A DNA stretch of 64,000 nucleotides. Source: Diplosphaera chodatii (taxonomy: Eukaryota > Chlorophyta > Trebouxiophyceae > Prasiolales > Stichococcaceae). The stretch is from contig JAALGY010000063.1 of NCBI GenBank assembly GCA_032358165.1, positions 62,001 through 126,000 of the forward strand, given 5' to 3'. The notes beneath the pieces are model-generated. The model had not been told where the DNA came from. It saw only the letters and a program-made list of their open reading frames with translations, and did not search any database. A program made the translations under genes and the position numbers. This document shows positions 24,001-35,000 of the stretch, piece by piece. Position 1 is the first letter of the stretch. Each line of letters starts with the position of its first letter.

Positions 24001-24615
24001 ACTTGCATCACGACTGTCACAGATCCGAGTCTCGACCCTCTGAAAGCTTCATGCTGCAGGTGGACTTCTTCTCGGGCATCGTGCTGCGGGCGCTGGGCAT
24101 CCCCGTGAGCATGTTCACGGTCCTGTTTGCCGTCGCCCGCGCGGTGGGCTGGAGCTGCCACTGGCGGGAGATGGTGGGTTGCTCGGCACAGCACTCTGCG
24201 ATTGACAATACGCTGAAGTTTCGTGACGTCTGGCTGTTGCAGCTTCCAGCATGTTGCAACATGTGGGACTGTTGGGTGCCAATCTGCACAGCGCAATTTG
24301 CCACATTGGTGCGGTGGCATGCAGATGGAGGAGTCCACCAAGAAAATTGCAAGGCCCCGCCAGGTGCGGTTCGAATTCCCAACGACGCACGAATTCCCAA
24401 GCAGGCAGCACCTGGCAGCTGTGCAGCCGCTCTGTGAGGCAAACCTGGATGATGCATTCACACCATTGGGTGCATATGTGCAGCGCTACATGGGCGAGAT
24501 GGACCGCAAGCGCACAGACATCGGCGAGAACGGCAAGGCAGACGAGAAAACCAACGGTGATCGTGAGGTGATGCGCACCACATCCACCCGCGCTGCAGCC
24601 GCGATGCGGGGCTAG
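21028..24615 (+). CDS. Citrate synthase (peroxisomal/glyoxysomal plant type)
   Basis: Eighteen exons: 21028-21081, 21390-21457, 21557-21619, 21700-21738, 21861-22032, 22197-22232, 22325-22463, 22573-22585, 22746-22785, 22877-23006, 23141-23210, 23313-23346, 23439-23527, 23611-23688, 23848-23935, 24060-24173, 24325-24363, 24484-24615 (465 residues). It condenses acetyl-CoA and oxaloacetate. Diagnostic blocks are [60 protein letters not shown], catalytic-region [36 protein letters not shown], and [18 protein letters not shown]. Active-site His (DHEQN, PAHGG, FGHR) and Asp (NVDF) residues are all in place. Exon 8 is only 13 nt, and intron 15 uses AAT|GCAAGT. No PTS2 nonapeptide or C-terminal PTS1 is visible in this model, so the N-terminus may be incomplete. 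Confidence 0.94.
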
Positions 24616-24679
24616 ACGCTGTGAAACTTCGAGCAGACGCGACTGGCAAAAACACAGCGAGCTGATATACATTTGCACC

Positions 24680-24969
24680 TCACATCTTGGGTGGGCGTGG
24701 CTCGTGAGTCATCTGCGAGCATGAGTCGCACGACATAGGGCGGTTGGCCCTGGCACGCTTCTCCTGCAGCGCTCTCTGGGTTTCCAGATGCTCTGTACAG
24801 CAGCAACAGCAGCAACGATTTTGGAAGTCCTGATACATTTGTGCAGACACGGTCATTATTGTTCGTGTTCTGGTCTATCGATGTTGGCATGTTTTGGTGC
24901 CGCCTCACCGCCTCTGCAAGCTGTTTTGGCGGCTACCAGGGCTGGCGTATGTGTGGTCGTGTGCTGCAT
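24680..24969 (-). CDS. Possible 57-residue CxxC miniprotein
   Basis: Two exons join in phase: 24909-24969 and 24680-24792, with a GTGAGG donor and a TGTACAG acceptor. The second exon reads like protein: HLETQRALQEKRARANRP, then SCDSCSQMTHEPRPPKM and a stop. It has a helical basic stretch, a CxxC pair and a Pro/Arg-rich end. It lies antisense and 3' to the citrate synthase, 64 bp from its stop. I know no family for it. The start is the nearest in-frame ATG, so more upstream exons are possible. Small size and lack of a domain keep confidence low. Confidence 0.35.
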
Positions 24970-25539
24970 CCTGTTTCGAGTGAGGAGGCGTGCAGCGATA
25001 ACTAGTACACATGAGCCTGCTATGCTGTTACCGGTATTGGGTCGACAAACTGCTGCTGTTGACCAGAAGTGCTAGAGACATAGCAGTGTGACTTGACATG
25101 CTGGCATGCATGCAGAACATTTGACAGAGGGGTTTCCTGCAATCACCACACGACAGTGTCCAGAGCCGAGGAATCACAACAAACCATCATCAGCAGCCAT
25201 GGTGCATATTGTACACACACACCCCCCAAACTGAATTGTTCGTGCGCAAACTCACACAATGCTGAAGTGTCTGCCTAGCAATAAACATCCGCCCGGGACT
25301 GCACCCGCTCAAGCTGAGGTGTACGAACAGATCGCTCAGGGACACCTGGCTGATACTCTGTTGCAACAGCTGGCATATCGTTGGTTTTGTGCAGGGCCAT
25401 CTCCCGAAATGGTGCAGCAGCTGCTGCTGCACCTTACAAAACCAACACTTCAGCATGCAGCTCCCACTGCCGCACGTTTGTGTGCGGAGGCAGTGCGGTA
25501 CGCCACCGAGTGGCCAGCACTCATGCCAACCCTACGGAA
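24970..25539. other. Region between the miniprotein and the BtuF-like gene
   Basis: Nothing secure. A 100-codon plus-strand frame at 25259-25561 has protein-like composition but overlaps the last coding exon of the BtuF-like gene antisense by 22 bp (see rejected items). Confidence 0.4.
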
Positions 25540-27574
25540 TCAGGTGTACGCGGTGAAGTAGCCAGGGAGCGTGGACTGCCGGCAGCGCTGGCCGCCGCTG
25601 AGCGACAGCTTGCGCACGGCGCCATCTGGGATGCGGCGGCTGACCAGCTCCGGGTGCAGCATCCTGGCCACCGCCTCCACGCCGTCCACCAGCCTGCGCA
25701 GCCACCGGGCGTGTCCCGCTACCTTTCAGGACTCACGGAACGCAGAATGCAGACAGCACGCCGGCAGGCGTGCGTCCCAAGTACACCAGCTTGCAGGGCA
25801 GACAGGCACTGGACTGACCCCCCAACCAAAGAAATTGATTCGTCAGGAATGCAGCAGGGGTGCGGTGTGGCCAGGAGAGCTGACCTGGGGCCGGGGCGGC
25901 TGAAGAGGCTGTGGTCCGCCACAAACACGCGGCCCGAGCGCACAGCAGGCAGCGCCCACCAGCCCGGGAGCGCTGCCAGCTCGGCGGTCTGCTGCACGCC
26001 GGCCTCCAGGTCCGCGCCACACGGCGACACCACCAGCACCTCCGGCGCATACGCCCGCACCTGGGCAACGTGCTGGTGCGAGTCAGGCTAGGGCGGTGGA
26101 CAACAGGTCGTCCAACCTGCCTGCGTCCACACATGGCATGCGCGTCCAGAGTGGCCCAGCAGAGCCACTCTGAACCCCAGCTGTGCACAGACGCTCGTCC
26201 GCGACCCTTGCCTGGTCCCAGCTGATGCGCAGCGGCGGGTCGCCCGGCTGCTGCCACTCATCGGACCCCCCGGCAAGCTGCTTGACGTCCGGCAGCCACA
26301 GCCCGCCTTCAGACACGCCAGTCATGTGTGAGTGGCACCATGGCGACGAGGGACCGCCTGCTGCAGGGTGCACGCACCAGCCCAGCAGCGTGCACGTGCA
26401 CTTGCACTGCGTGCCCCACCCAGGACCAGGGGCGTGACGCCCTCGAGGGAGAGGACCCGCGGCCGGCGCGGCGCCGGCGCCACCGCGGCGGCGACGGCCC
26501 GCAGCCGCGCGCGCAGCCGCTCCACCAGCGCCGCCGCCTCGTGCGCGACACCCGCCGCGTGCCCCACCTGCGGCGCGGGTGTGAACCCTGTCGCAACAGC
26601 TTGCCGCCGCTGCGCACGCCAGCCCGGGCGAACCTGCCCACCACGGATAAGCAGCCACAGCTGGCTGCCTTGCATGCAACATCACGCTCCGAGCTTCGAA
26701 GTCGCGTGGCAGGGTTGGCAGGAGCTGCGTCTGGGGGCGCGCCTCGAGGATGCTGTCCAGCGCCTGCGCGAGGGTGTGCGGCGCCAGGGTCAGCACGCAG
26801 GCGGGCGCCCGCGCGTCGCCGCCCGCCAGCCCGGCCCGCTCCAGCGCCGCCGCCACGCCGCCGGCGTCCGCGTCGCACGTCGCGCACGCGTCCTGCGTGA
26901 GCACCAGCCCCGGCGCCAGCGTCGCCAGCGCCTGCTCGTCCACCTCGAAGGGGCTGACGCCCTGCAAGCACGACGGCAGCCACGCTTGTACTCCTGGGGA
27001 AAGATTGGCTCCAGCTTGGCACGACTCTGCTCGCGCCAGCTGCCCCGGCTGCCCGCCATTTCTCTGCGTGACCAATGCGCAGCATGTGTGCCCAGCAGAA
27101 CAGAAAGCAACTCGGTGGCGCATCCACACCTGCTGCTTGCAGCGCTGCATCTGGGCCTCCACCTCGGCGGGCGACATGGACCTGCAGTCCACCGTGGAGC
27201 GGCTGACCCTGGGCAGCTGCGCCGCCTCGGGCGGCCAGTCGCAGTGGTCCGACACGCCGACCACCCTGCGTCAGCAGGCGTCCCATACACACCGGGTCAG
27301 GTTGTTGACTGAGGTCGCAGTCATCAGGAACGACAGCGCCAGTGCGCCTCTACTCTTGGGCGAAGATCCATGTGAGTGTGGACGGATGTGCGGCACAGCA
27401 CCTGTGGCCGAGGCCCAGCGCAAACAGCACTTCTGTGCCGCTGGGCAGCAGGCTGACGATGTGGTCGTTGACCAGCGGGGCTGAGCGCGAGTGCACGAGG
27501 CCGTCCGGCACCTGCAGGCTGCCATTCCTGCCCGCCCCCGGCCAGGTCCTGTGCTGCCGGCCCCGCTTGTCCAT
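25540..27574 (-). CDS. BtuF-like cobalamin/corrinoid-binding protein (periplasmic-binding fold, PF01497)
   Basis: Seven exons in phase: 27402-27574, 27130-27265, 26743-26961, 26420-26567, 26212-26306, 25885-26060, 25540-25693 (366 residues). Residue ~37 onward follows bacterial BtuF-type proteins: HIVSLLPSGTEVLFALGLGH, VVGVSDHCDWPPEAAQLPRV, VDEQALATLAPGLVLTQDAC with CATCD, VERLRARLRAVAAA, LWLPDVKQLAGGSDEW, and RAYAPEVLVVSPCGADLEAG ending in RSGRVFVADHSLFSRPGPR. In bacteria such proteins bind vitamin B12 or Fe-siderophores. Here there is no signal peptide, only a short basic N-terminus, so it may act in cytosol or plastid. Two introns need GC donors (CAG|GCAAGG, GAG|GCGCGC). It lies just downstream of, and on the same strand as, the CobB/CbiA-like gene. 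A bacterial origin with later intron gain is inferred. Confidence 0.84.
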
Positions 27575-27900
27575 ATGCTCTGCAAGTGTGCAGCGCCAGC
27601 TGCCTCACATGACGCGGCTTGCATGCTGACAGCACTGGAGGTGTGTATGTGATTGTGCGATTCACTGCTTCATGCTCGTGCTCATGAACAGCGGCGTGCT
27701 GGCCTATGCAGTGGGTTGCCGGTGTGCTTGCCCTTTTGACGACCCTGACACACACCTGGGACTGAGGCGCTTGCGTGCATGCGATCCCGCATGATGCTGG
27801 TCGGCCGATGTGTGCCATGGCCGCTGTGGTGGCTGCCTGACCGCCCGGCGCCGCCAGCATATGCAGACGGCGACACCTGCTGCGGTGTCACGGAAAGCAC
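27575..27900. other. Spacer between the CobB/CbiA-like and BtuF-like genes
   Basis: About 0.33 kb, holding the 3' end of one and the promoter of the next gene on the minus strand. No motif recognised. The forward and reverse frames here are short. Confidence 0.45.
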
Positions 27901-30900
27901 TCAGCCTGGCAACGACATCCCTGCGCAATGGCAACCCCACAGGAGCTGTGTGACGGTGTCAGGTTTTCTAGGTCTTTCATGGCAGCAGAGCTGGCGCGGA
28001 CGCACAGCAGATGCGCTGCGTTGCAGGTTGAGCGGTTCTGCTGATGGGCTGCCTGGCAGCATGCCGCTGACCGATCGTGACATGCTGGCTGAGTGCCGAC
28101 CCTCCCAAACCGCGGAATGCTGTCGACCTGCGGTTGCACAAATGCACTTGTAAGCATGGTGCCTGTTAGGCAATATGACTGCGCAATGCCTCACGACAAC
28201 TCTGACGCAAAGCCTGCACTTTTATTTATAATGCATAGGCAATGCAGGGGCCTCCGCCTACGGCACGAATGCTTACCCATTCTGGGTGAGGGCGGTAGGG
28301 AGCCATTGGTAGCGCTGTACATGTCCGTCACGCTGCCGATCTGCTGCAGAGTGGTTGCCGGCGAGCCCGGCCTGTTGGGCAGCCCCTTCGACTCCTGGAG
28401 TGCAGCATATATTTCAGCTGGACTGACAGACTGCACTTTATAACGCAATTTGCAATATCATCGCGTGACACAGCTGTTCTTCGAGTCAGTGCTGCTGCAG
28501 GGAGGTGATGGCATGACTGTTGTTGCACACACACCCTGCTGTCTGCCCAGAACGCGGACTGTAGGTGCGCACTGCCAGCGTGGGCGTCCTCATGCCTGCT
28601 GCCGCTGTACCGCCGCATGCTGGTCGCTGAAATGACATCAGAGCCGGAGGAGTGGTCGTCATCCTCCGACGACTGGTCACTCTTCGTGGTCCGCCTGCAG
28701 CGGGCAGAACAGCGGATGTGTGTCCGGCCACACACAGTGCTCTGCACGGACGTCATGCAGGCGCCCCGGCGCTGCAGGGTGCCCACCCTCGCCGGGGCAG
28801 CTGCGCCTGGTTGGCCACGTCCGCCAGGTTGGGCGTGCTGCGCACGTGCGCCAGGGAGGTGGCGGAGTGGTGCTGCCGCCGGTCGCTGCCATGGCTGCCG
28901 TGGCTGTGGTGCCCCTCATGGCTGCCGCAGTGGTTCAGGCTGGCTGACTGGGCTGCTGCCTGCGCTGCTGCATCTGCCGCGGCCAGGTCCACCTCGCGAC
29001 ACCGCGCAACAAGGGCTGCAGCAAAGCTGGGGGCGCTGCCAAAGTGCAGGTGCACATAGCTGGCCAGGACGTTCCCAAAGGCATAGCCCTCATCCACAGG
29101 CTCCGCGCCTGCAAGTCCAGCACTGCTGTCAGCGCCTGCCTGCGCTGCTGAAGCACTGGCTGTGATCAAGGAGTACTCAGGAGGACGGCCTGAGCCTGCT
29201 CCGGGCTTAGGAGGAGCCTGGAGGGGCCTGCAAGCTTGCAGGGAATAACCCTGGAGTGCGCCTCCACTGCATCTGCCGAGCTAGCGGGAAGGGCTTGCAC
29301 ACCAGGCGTCTGCAGGGTGGCGCGGTAGGCGTGCTCCCACGCGCCGCGGCCGCTGGTGTCCGGAAGCCCGCTCAGCCCGCTGACGATCTGGTGCAGTTGG
29401 CCACCAGTATCGTGTAATCAAGGATGTCCAGCAGACAGTGAGTGGACAAGATACGCAACTGCACGCTGCTCCACCATGTTCTCCGCTCACCTGCTCCTGC
29501 ACCATCTCCGAGAAGTGGAACACATGGCCCCGCACGCGTGCGCCCGGCGGAAACAGGCGGCAGTGCTGCTGGGTCTCCACCTCCACATACCCCATCTTCA
29601 TGGAGCCCGCTGCCATGACCGTGCGGAAGGGGAACACGCCCACTGCATCAGGGAGGTGAGCAGGGGTCAGGGTCTGTGACCGGCCGTGACACCGCCAAGG
29701 TACCTCCTGGCACCTGAGGTTGAACAGAACCTGCTCACCCATGGCGGCGGGCAGATTGTCAAGCGGCTGCAGGCTCTGGCTGAGGTACATCAGGCCGCCG
29801 CACTCGGCATACACCACGCCGCCAGCGGACGCAAATGCCGCGATGGCCGCCTTAACCCCATGGTTGCCAGCCAGCTGCCGCGCGTGGCGCTCCGGGTAGC
29901 CGCCGCCCAGGTACAGGCCCGAGATGCCGGGCGGCAGCGGCTCCTCGATCGGCGAGAAGCGCACCAGCCGGGCGCCAGCGGCTTCCAGCAGCGCCAGATT
30001 CCTGCACAGGCGTCCATGCTGTGCTGAGCGCCCACAGCTGCACTACTGCTTACAGCAACTGACAGCAAAATTTGCAGTGGTGATGGCAGGCGCGTCAAGC
30101 TCACTCCTGGTAGTAGAAGCCAAACGCGGCATCCTGCGCCACCGCGATCGTCAGCGCGTCCTCTGGCGCTGCGACGGGCCGCGGCACAGCGCCCGCTGCT
30201 GCTGCCGCTGGCGTCTGCGCGGATCTGGCAACCTCCAGCACCGCGTCCATGTCCACGCTCCGCTCCAGCAGCTCTGCCAGCCGCTCGAGGTAGTCGAGCG
30301 GCACGCCCTCCTCCCCGGGCATGTGCAGGCCCAGGTAGCGCTCCTTGACCATCACGCTGTCGTCCTGCGGCGCATGTGTGTGCGGTGCGTGAGACCACCT
30401 GGTGCCTTGGGTCCCGCACCCAAGACTGGGATGCGTCTGCCTCCTGCCCCCACCTTGTGACCCCCCGCAGCAGCCCACCTTTGGGATGCCGCCTAGGAAG
30501 CGAGCATCGACGCCTGACGAGCTGATGGCGTCCTGCAGCCATTTGGTGTGTGCGGCGCCACCCACACGGTTCAGCAGCAGCCCGCCCACGCGCAGCTGCT
30601 GGTCAAACTCCTGCATAGGCGGCGCGCACCACAGATGGAGGGGCTGCAGACCTGCCACCACATTGCGTGGACGGACAGCAAAGTTGCCGCGCTGCAAATT
30701 GAGCTAGAGTCACCATGTAGCCCTTGACCATGGCGGCCGCCGACCGCGCCAGCGCCCAGCAGTCCAGCACCAGCAGGACCGGCGCCCCCAGCCACTTGGC
30801 CATCTGGGCTGTGCTGCCGTCCTCGCTGGCACCGTCGCGGCCGTCGAACAGGCCCATGACGCCCTCAACCACTGCTATGTCTGCGTCAGCAGTGGCGCGG

Positions 30901-31384
30901 CGGAAGGCTGCCAGGTTCTGCTCCCGGTCCATCATCCAGCCATCCAGGTTGATGGATGGCCGGCCCGTCGCGGCCTCGTGGTGCAGCGGGTCCAAGAAGT
31001 CTGCACCAGACACAGCACGGCCAGGTCGCGCCCTGCAGCTGCTCCTCACAACAGCGCCACACACAGGGCGGCCGCCTGCGCATGCGCAGCACATCCTGGG
31101 CAGAGCAAGCCTCACCTGGGCCAACCTTAAAAGCCTGCACCGTAAGGCCTCGTCGCCTGCATCCGTTATGCAGAAGCAGCTTGAAGGGGACCGGCGACCA
31201 AGATGCCGACTGATCGGGAGGATGCCCGTGTTGCTGATGGTACCATCTGAAGCAGCAACAAGAGAGGGGAAAGCGGCGGAACACACCTCAACGCGGCCAT
31301 CAAGCCCACAGATAGCGTCGTCTTTCCCACTCCACTGGAAGTACCCGCCAGCACGATCACGCCTGATAGCTGTGGCTCCTGCAT
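27901..31384 (-). CDS. cobB/cbiA-like: Cobyrinate a,c-diamide synthase-like protein (CobB/CbiA) with His/Ser-rich C-terminal tail
   Basis: Twelve exons in phase: 31287-31384, 31116-31156, 30714-31000, 30479-30610, 30105-30364, 29739-30001, 29491-29642, 29303-29387, 28787-29108, 28535-28694, 28277-28430, 27901-28127 (726 residues). The synthetase domain has the P-loop GTSSGVGKTTLSVGLMAAL, then DFLDPLHHEAATGRPSINLD and EGVMGLFDGRDG. The glutaminase half has SGLYLGGGYPERHARQL, the nucleophile in VVYAECGGLMYLSQSL, GHVFHFSE and a final NVLASYVHLHF. All expected catalytic positions are present. In bacteria the enzyme amidates carboxyls a and c of cobyrinate using ATP and glutamine. After residue ~450 comes a tail with HEGHHSHGSHGSDRRQHHS, acidic, SP-rich and RSVSG segments. 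If exon 9 were not spliced, the protein would end at 28753. The core is sure and the tail moderately so. Confidence 0.87.
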
Positions 31385-32088
31385 GGCTGCCCGGGGCTGT
31401 GAGGTACCTATCGCACCACACGGCAAGCAACAGAGCGCGCACTGCAGTGCTTGTGAATTTAGACCATTGCGGTTTAGTATCAGACTGTCAGCCCACTATT
31501 GCGTCTATGCAAACACGAGACTGGCTGTCTGTCCATCGCAGAAGAGCAAGGGGCGACGGTAGTCATCAGGCTCGTTCATACTAGAACGTGTGCATACGTT
31601 CCACTCGCAGCTGCACCCCGAAAACGCACAGTAACAGACAGCACGTCCTGTGCACCATTGTTGTGAGCGCTTTGCAGCTGTGTCGGTCTCCACACAAGTC
31701 GTCACCTTTTAGGTTTACATAAGTGCCACCCCCGTGGTCATCTATAACCACCTTGCAACACGTGCACATCAAGCGAGATGTATGTGGCGAGCCTGATGAA
31801 GCGGCCGAGCAGGCGTCACCGACTCGACGGCGCGTATCGCCACCCGAGACCCGGGAAACTTCACCATCAGCAGTCATTAGACGTGTTCTCCTTGCGCACA
31901 TTGCGAGTCCAACAGGCTGTCTGCGACAGATACACGGGATCGACACAGGAGCCTGCGTTTGTGTGTGAGCGACGGTCGCGACCTTGCTTGAAGCCGACGC
32001 ACCAGACTTCTGCGAGCCAGGCATCTGCAGACACAGCTCAGCTAGCCGGGCAGCTCTAGAAGCGCGGGCGACGCCCGCGCGGGCTGTC
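31385..32088. other. Shared upstream region of the CobB-like and Ca2+-ATPase genes
   Basis: 704 bp between divergent starts, so a likely bidirectional promoter. No open frame with motifs. No cobalamin-riboswitch-like element was recognised by eye. Confidence 0.5.
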
Positions 32089-35000
32089 ATGGCCAAGGAG
32101 AAAAAGCAGAAGCAGCCCAGCGCCAAAGCACAGGCGGCCGCTGCGCACGCGAAAGCCCAGCAGGAGGAAGCAGCTGGGGCATTTGATGTGTCCCTGGCGG
32201 ATTTGCTCCGCCTCAATGAGGTGGGGCCCTGGTTGCCCGCCCTTGCTCTGGCCCTTCGAGACCGGCACATACGCAACCCATGCGCTGTCGCTGGCCTCGC
32301 ACGCTGGATGCACGGCTACTGATAGCTAGCGCGACATCCTGATTGCAATTATACATCGTTTCCGCCATCCTCCCGACTGTGCCTGCCAGTCGCACAACAG
32401 TCGTGCCACGGTCAATGCCTTGCAGAACTCTGCATATCAGGCTGCAAGTGCTGACGACATGCCCAGCTGACGCGCCTGTGTACACTGCCTGCAGTCACAG
32501 CCGCACACTCTCGGGCTGCTGCGATGCTTGTGTCCGCGGCGGGGCATGCTGCAGGACAGCCATTTGGTCCAAGCCTGCTCTTCACCTGGTTGCCCTTTCC
32601 TTCCTTCGTCCAGGACAAAGACGCTGCAGTGATTCAGAAGCAGTATGGCGGGGTGGAGGGCTTGGCAAAGGCCCTGCGCTCCAGCGTCACGGAGGGCATC
32701 GACAGCGCAGCAACGGGCGCAGCGTCTGTGGAATCACGGCAGGCAGCGTACGGCTTCAACAGGTGCCCGCTGATCCAGTCGGACCAGCCTCTGCTGCGGT
32801 TGTGCGTTGCGCTGCTGATGCTGTAACACGTCCGCTGAGGGCTTCCCTTCGGCGACTGCTGCAATGTTGCCAAGCGACGCAAGGAGGTCTGCCACCACAG
32901 GTTCAAGGCGGTGCCGCTAAAGTCCTTTTTCGCCTTGTTGATCGGCAACCTGAAGGATCCGACGCTCATCCTGCTGATGGCAGCAGCCATGGTGAGGCCC
33001 AGCATGGGTGGGATGTACATGGCCAGCTGCATGCAGACGTGTTGCCTGGTGGGTGCTTTCTGCCTGATGGTAGCCTGGCTGTACCTGCAGATTTCTACCA
33101 TCCTGGGCGTCGCGGTCAAGGACCAGCGGGAAGAAAGTGCATGGTCGGAGGGGGTGGCCATCTGGGTGGCAGTCATCGTTGTCAGCGGAGTGGGTGCGTG
33201 ATGTGTCAGTGACACCTGCTGCAATGTCCGCTGCTCAGTGTCCTGTGTTTTGCATGTAACGATCACGATGGGTCGCGGCAGCACCGGCACCTTTCTGAGC
33301 AGGGGTGTTGGACACGCAGGTGCGGTCAACGACTACCAGAAGGATCTGCAGTTCAAGAAGCTCAACGCGCAGAAGGACATCATCGAGGTCAAAGTGCTGC
33401 GCAATGGGGAAGACCAGCTGATTGGCAACGAGGAAATTGTCGTGGGTGACATCCTCCTGCTGGACACTGGCGACAAGGTGCGCAGTGACGCAATGCGTCA
33501 AACGGGTCGCTGCTGGCAATCTATGCTGGCGATGGCATCTGACGCAGTTGGGTTCTTGACAACTGCGTCGTGCCGCTGCAGGTGACAGCAGACGGCGTGT
33601 TCATATCGGGGCACGGCCTGGTCATTGACGAGGCGGCGCTGACGGGCGAGTCGGAGCCGCTGCGGAAGACAGAGGAGCGGCCGTTTGTGCGCTCTGGCAC
33701 GCAGGTGCGTGTCCACAGACCAGGATGAAGGTGGAGCACCGTTGACCCGGTGGACTGCGCCAGCGTGGTGCGTATACAAATTCCGTTGTAAAGGAGTCAA
33801 ACTTCAATGCAGGTTACAGAGGGCGACGGCAAGGTCCTCATCACAGCCGTCGGCGAGCACAGCGAGTGGGGCCAGACGATGGCCCTGGTCGTTGGCGAGT
33901 CCGCTGACACGCCGCTGCAGGAGAAGCTGACTGTGCTGGCTGCCGCCATCGGCAAGGTCGGCTTCGCCGTCGCGCTGCTCTGCTTCGTCGTCCTCATGAT
34001 CAGGTGGGTGGCATTGATTTCCATCTAAACTAGCACTCTGCATACTTCGGTGTTGCTGCGCTTGCCAAAGGCATGCTGTCTACCTGTGGGAGACCTCAGC
34101 ACGGAACCCGCATCCTGTCAACGCCTGCAACAGGTGGATGATCCAGAACAGCGGCTTCCCAATCTCGAAGTTTTCAGAGGGCCCGCTGCAGTTCTTCATC
34201 TTCTCGGTCACCATTCTGGTGGTAGCGGTGCCGGAGGGCCTGCCCCTGGCTGTGACCATCAGCCTGGCCTTCTCCATGAAGAAGATGATGAAGGTGACCA
34301 GTGCTTTTCAACTGCTGTGGCACCTCAGCCGGACATGCACCTTGGGCACTGTCATCCTTCTGTGGCCCATGCTGCTTCATGTGGCTCATGCTGCCTGATG
34401 TCTGAGATGGGACGATACCTCCCACTGCAGGACAACAATTTTGTGCGCGTGCTCGCGGCCTGCGAGACCATGGGCGGCGCCTCAGCCATCTGCTCTGACA
34501 AGACTGGCACGCTGACTGAGAACCGCATGACGGTGGTGGAGGGCTGGTTCGCGGGCAAGAAGTTCGACCAACTGCCCGTGCCGTCTGAGCTCCCAGAGTC
34601 CGCGCTGATGGACATCGCCCTCAACTGCGCCCTCAACTCCAAGGCCTTTCTCATCGAGAACGACAAGGAGCACGTCGACTTTGTGGGCAACCGCACCGAG
34701 TGCGCGCTCCTGATGATGCTGCGCAAGTGGCAGATGAGCTACAAAAATCTGCGCACAAAACATGAGCCGGATGTGGCGAATCTGTATGGCTTCTCCTCGA
34801 CCAAGAAGATGGCGTCTGTGCTGGTCAGAACCGACAATGGCTTCCGCCTCTACAACAAGGGTGCTGCTGAGATCGTCCTCAACAACGCCACCCGCGTGCT
34901 CAACAACGAGGGTATGGCTGTGCCCCTGGGCGCGGACCAGCGTGCAGAGCTGGAGGCCACCATCACGCAGATGGCGTCGCGCGGGCTGCGCACGCTGTGC

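Noticed and set aside
25259..25561. 100-codon plus-strand frame with protein-like composition
   Set aside because: Its end overlaps the last coding exon of the BtuF-like gene by 22 bp on the opposite strand, and there is no known domain. Stranded RNA data would be needed to revive it.
26332..27312. 326-codon plus-strand frame opposite the BtuF-like gene
   Set aside because: Arg-rich antisense reading of coding exons. The minus strand has matching motifs and splice sites.
25540..31384. Bacterial contamination as explanation for the cobalamin-pathway genes
   Set aside because: Both genes are interrupted by many in-phase spliceosomal introns with the same donor and acceptor style as the flanking eukaryotic genes.
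31385..32088. Cobalamin riboswitch upstream of the CobB-like gene
   Set aside because: I looked for a B12-box-like conserved word and did not recognise one; a covariance-model search would be decisive.
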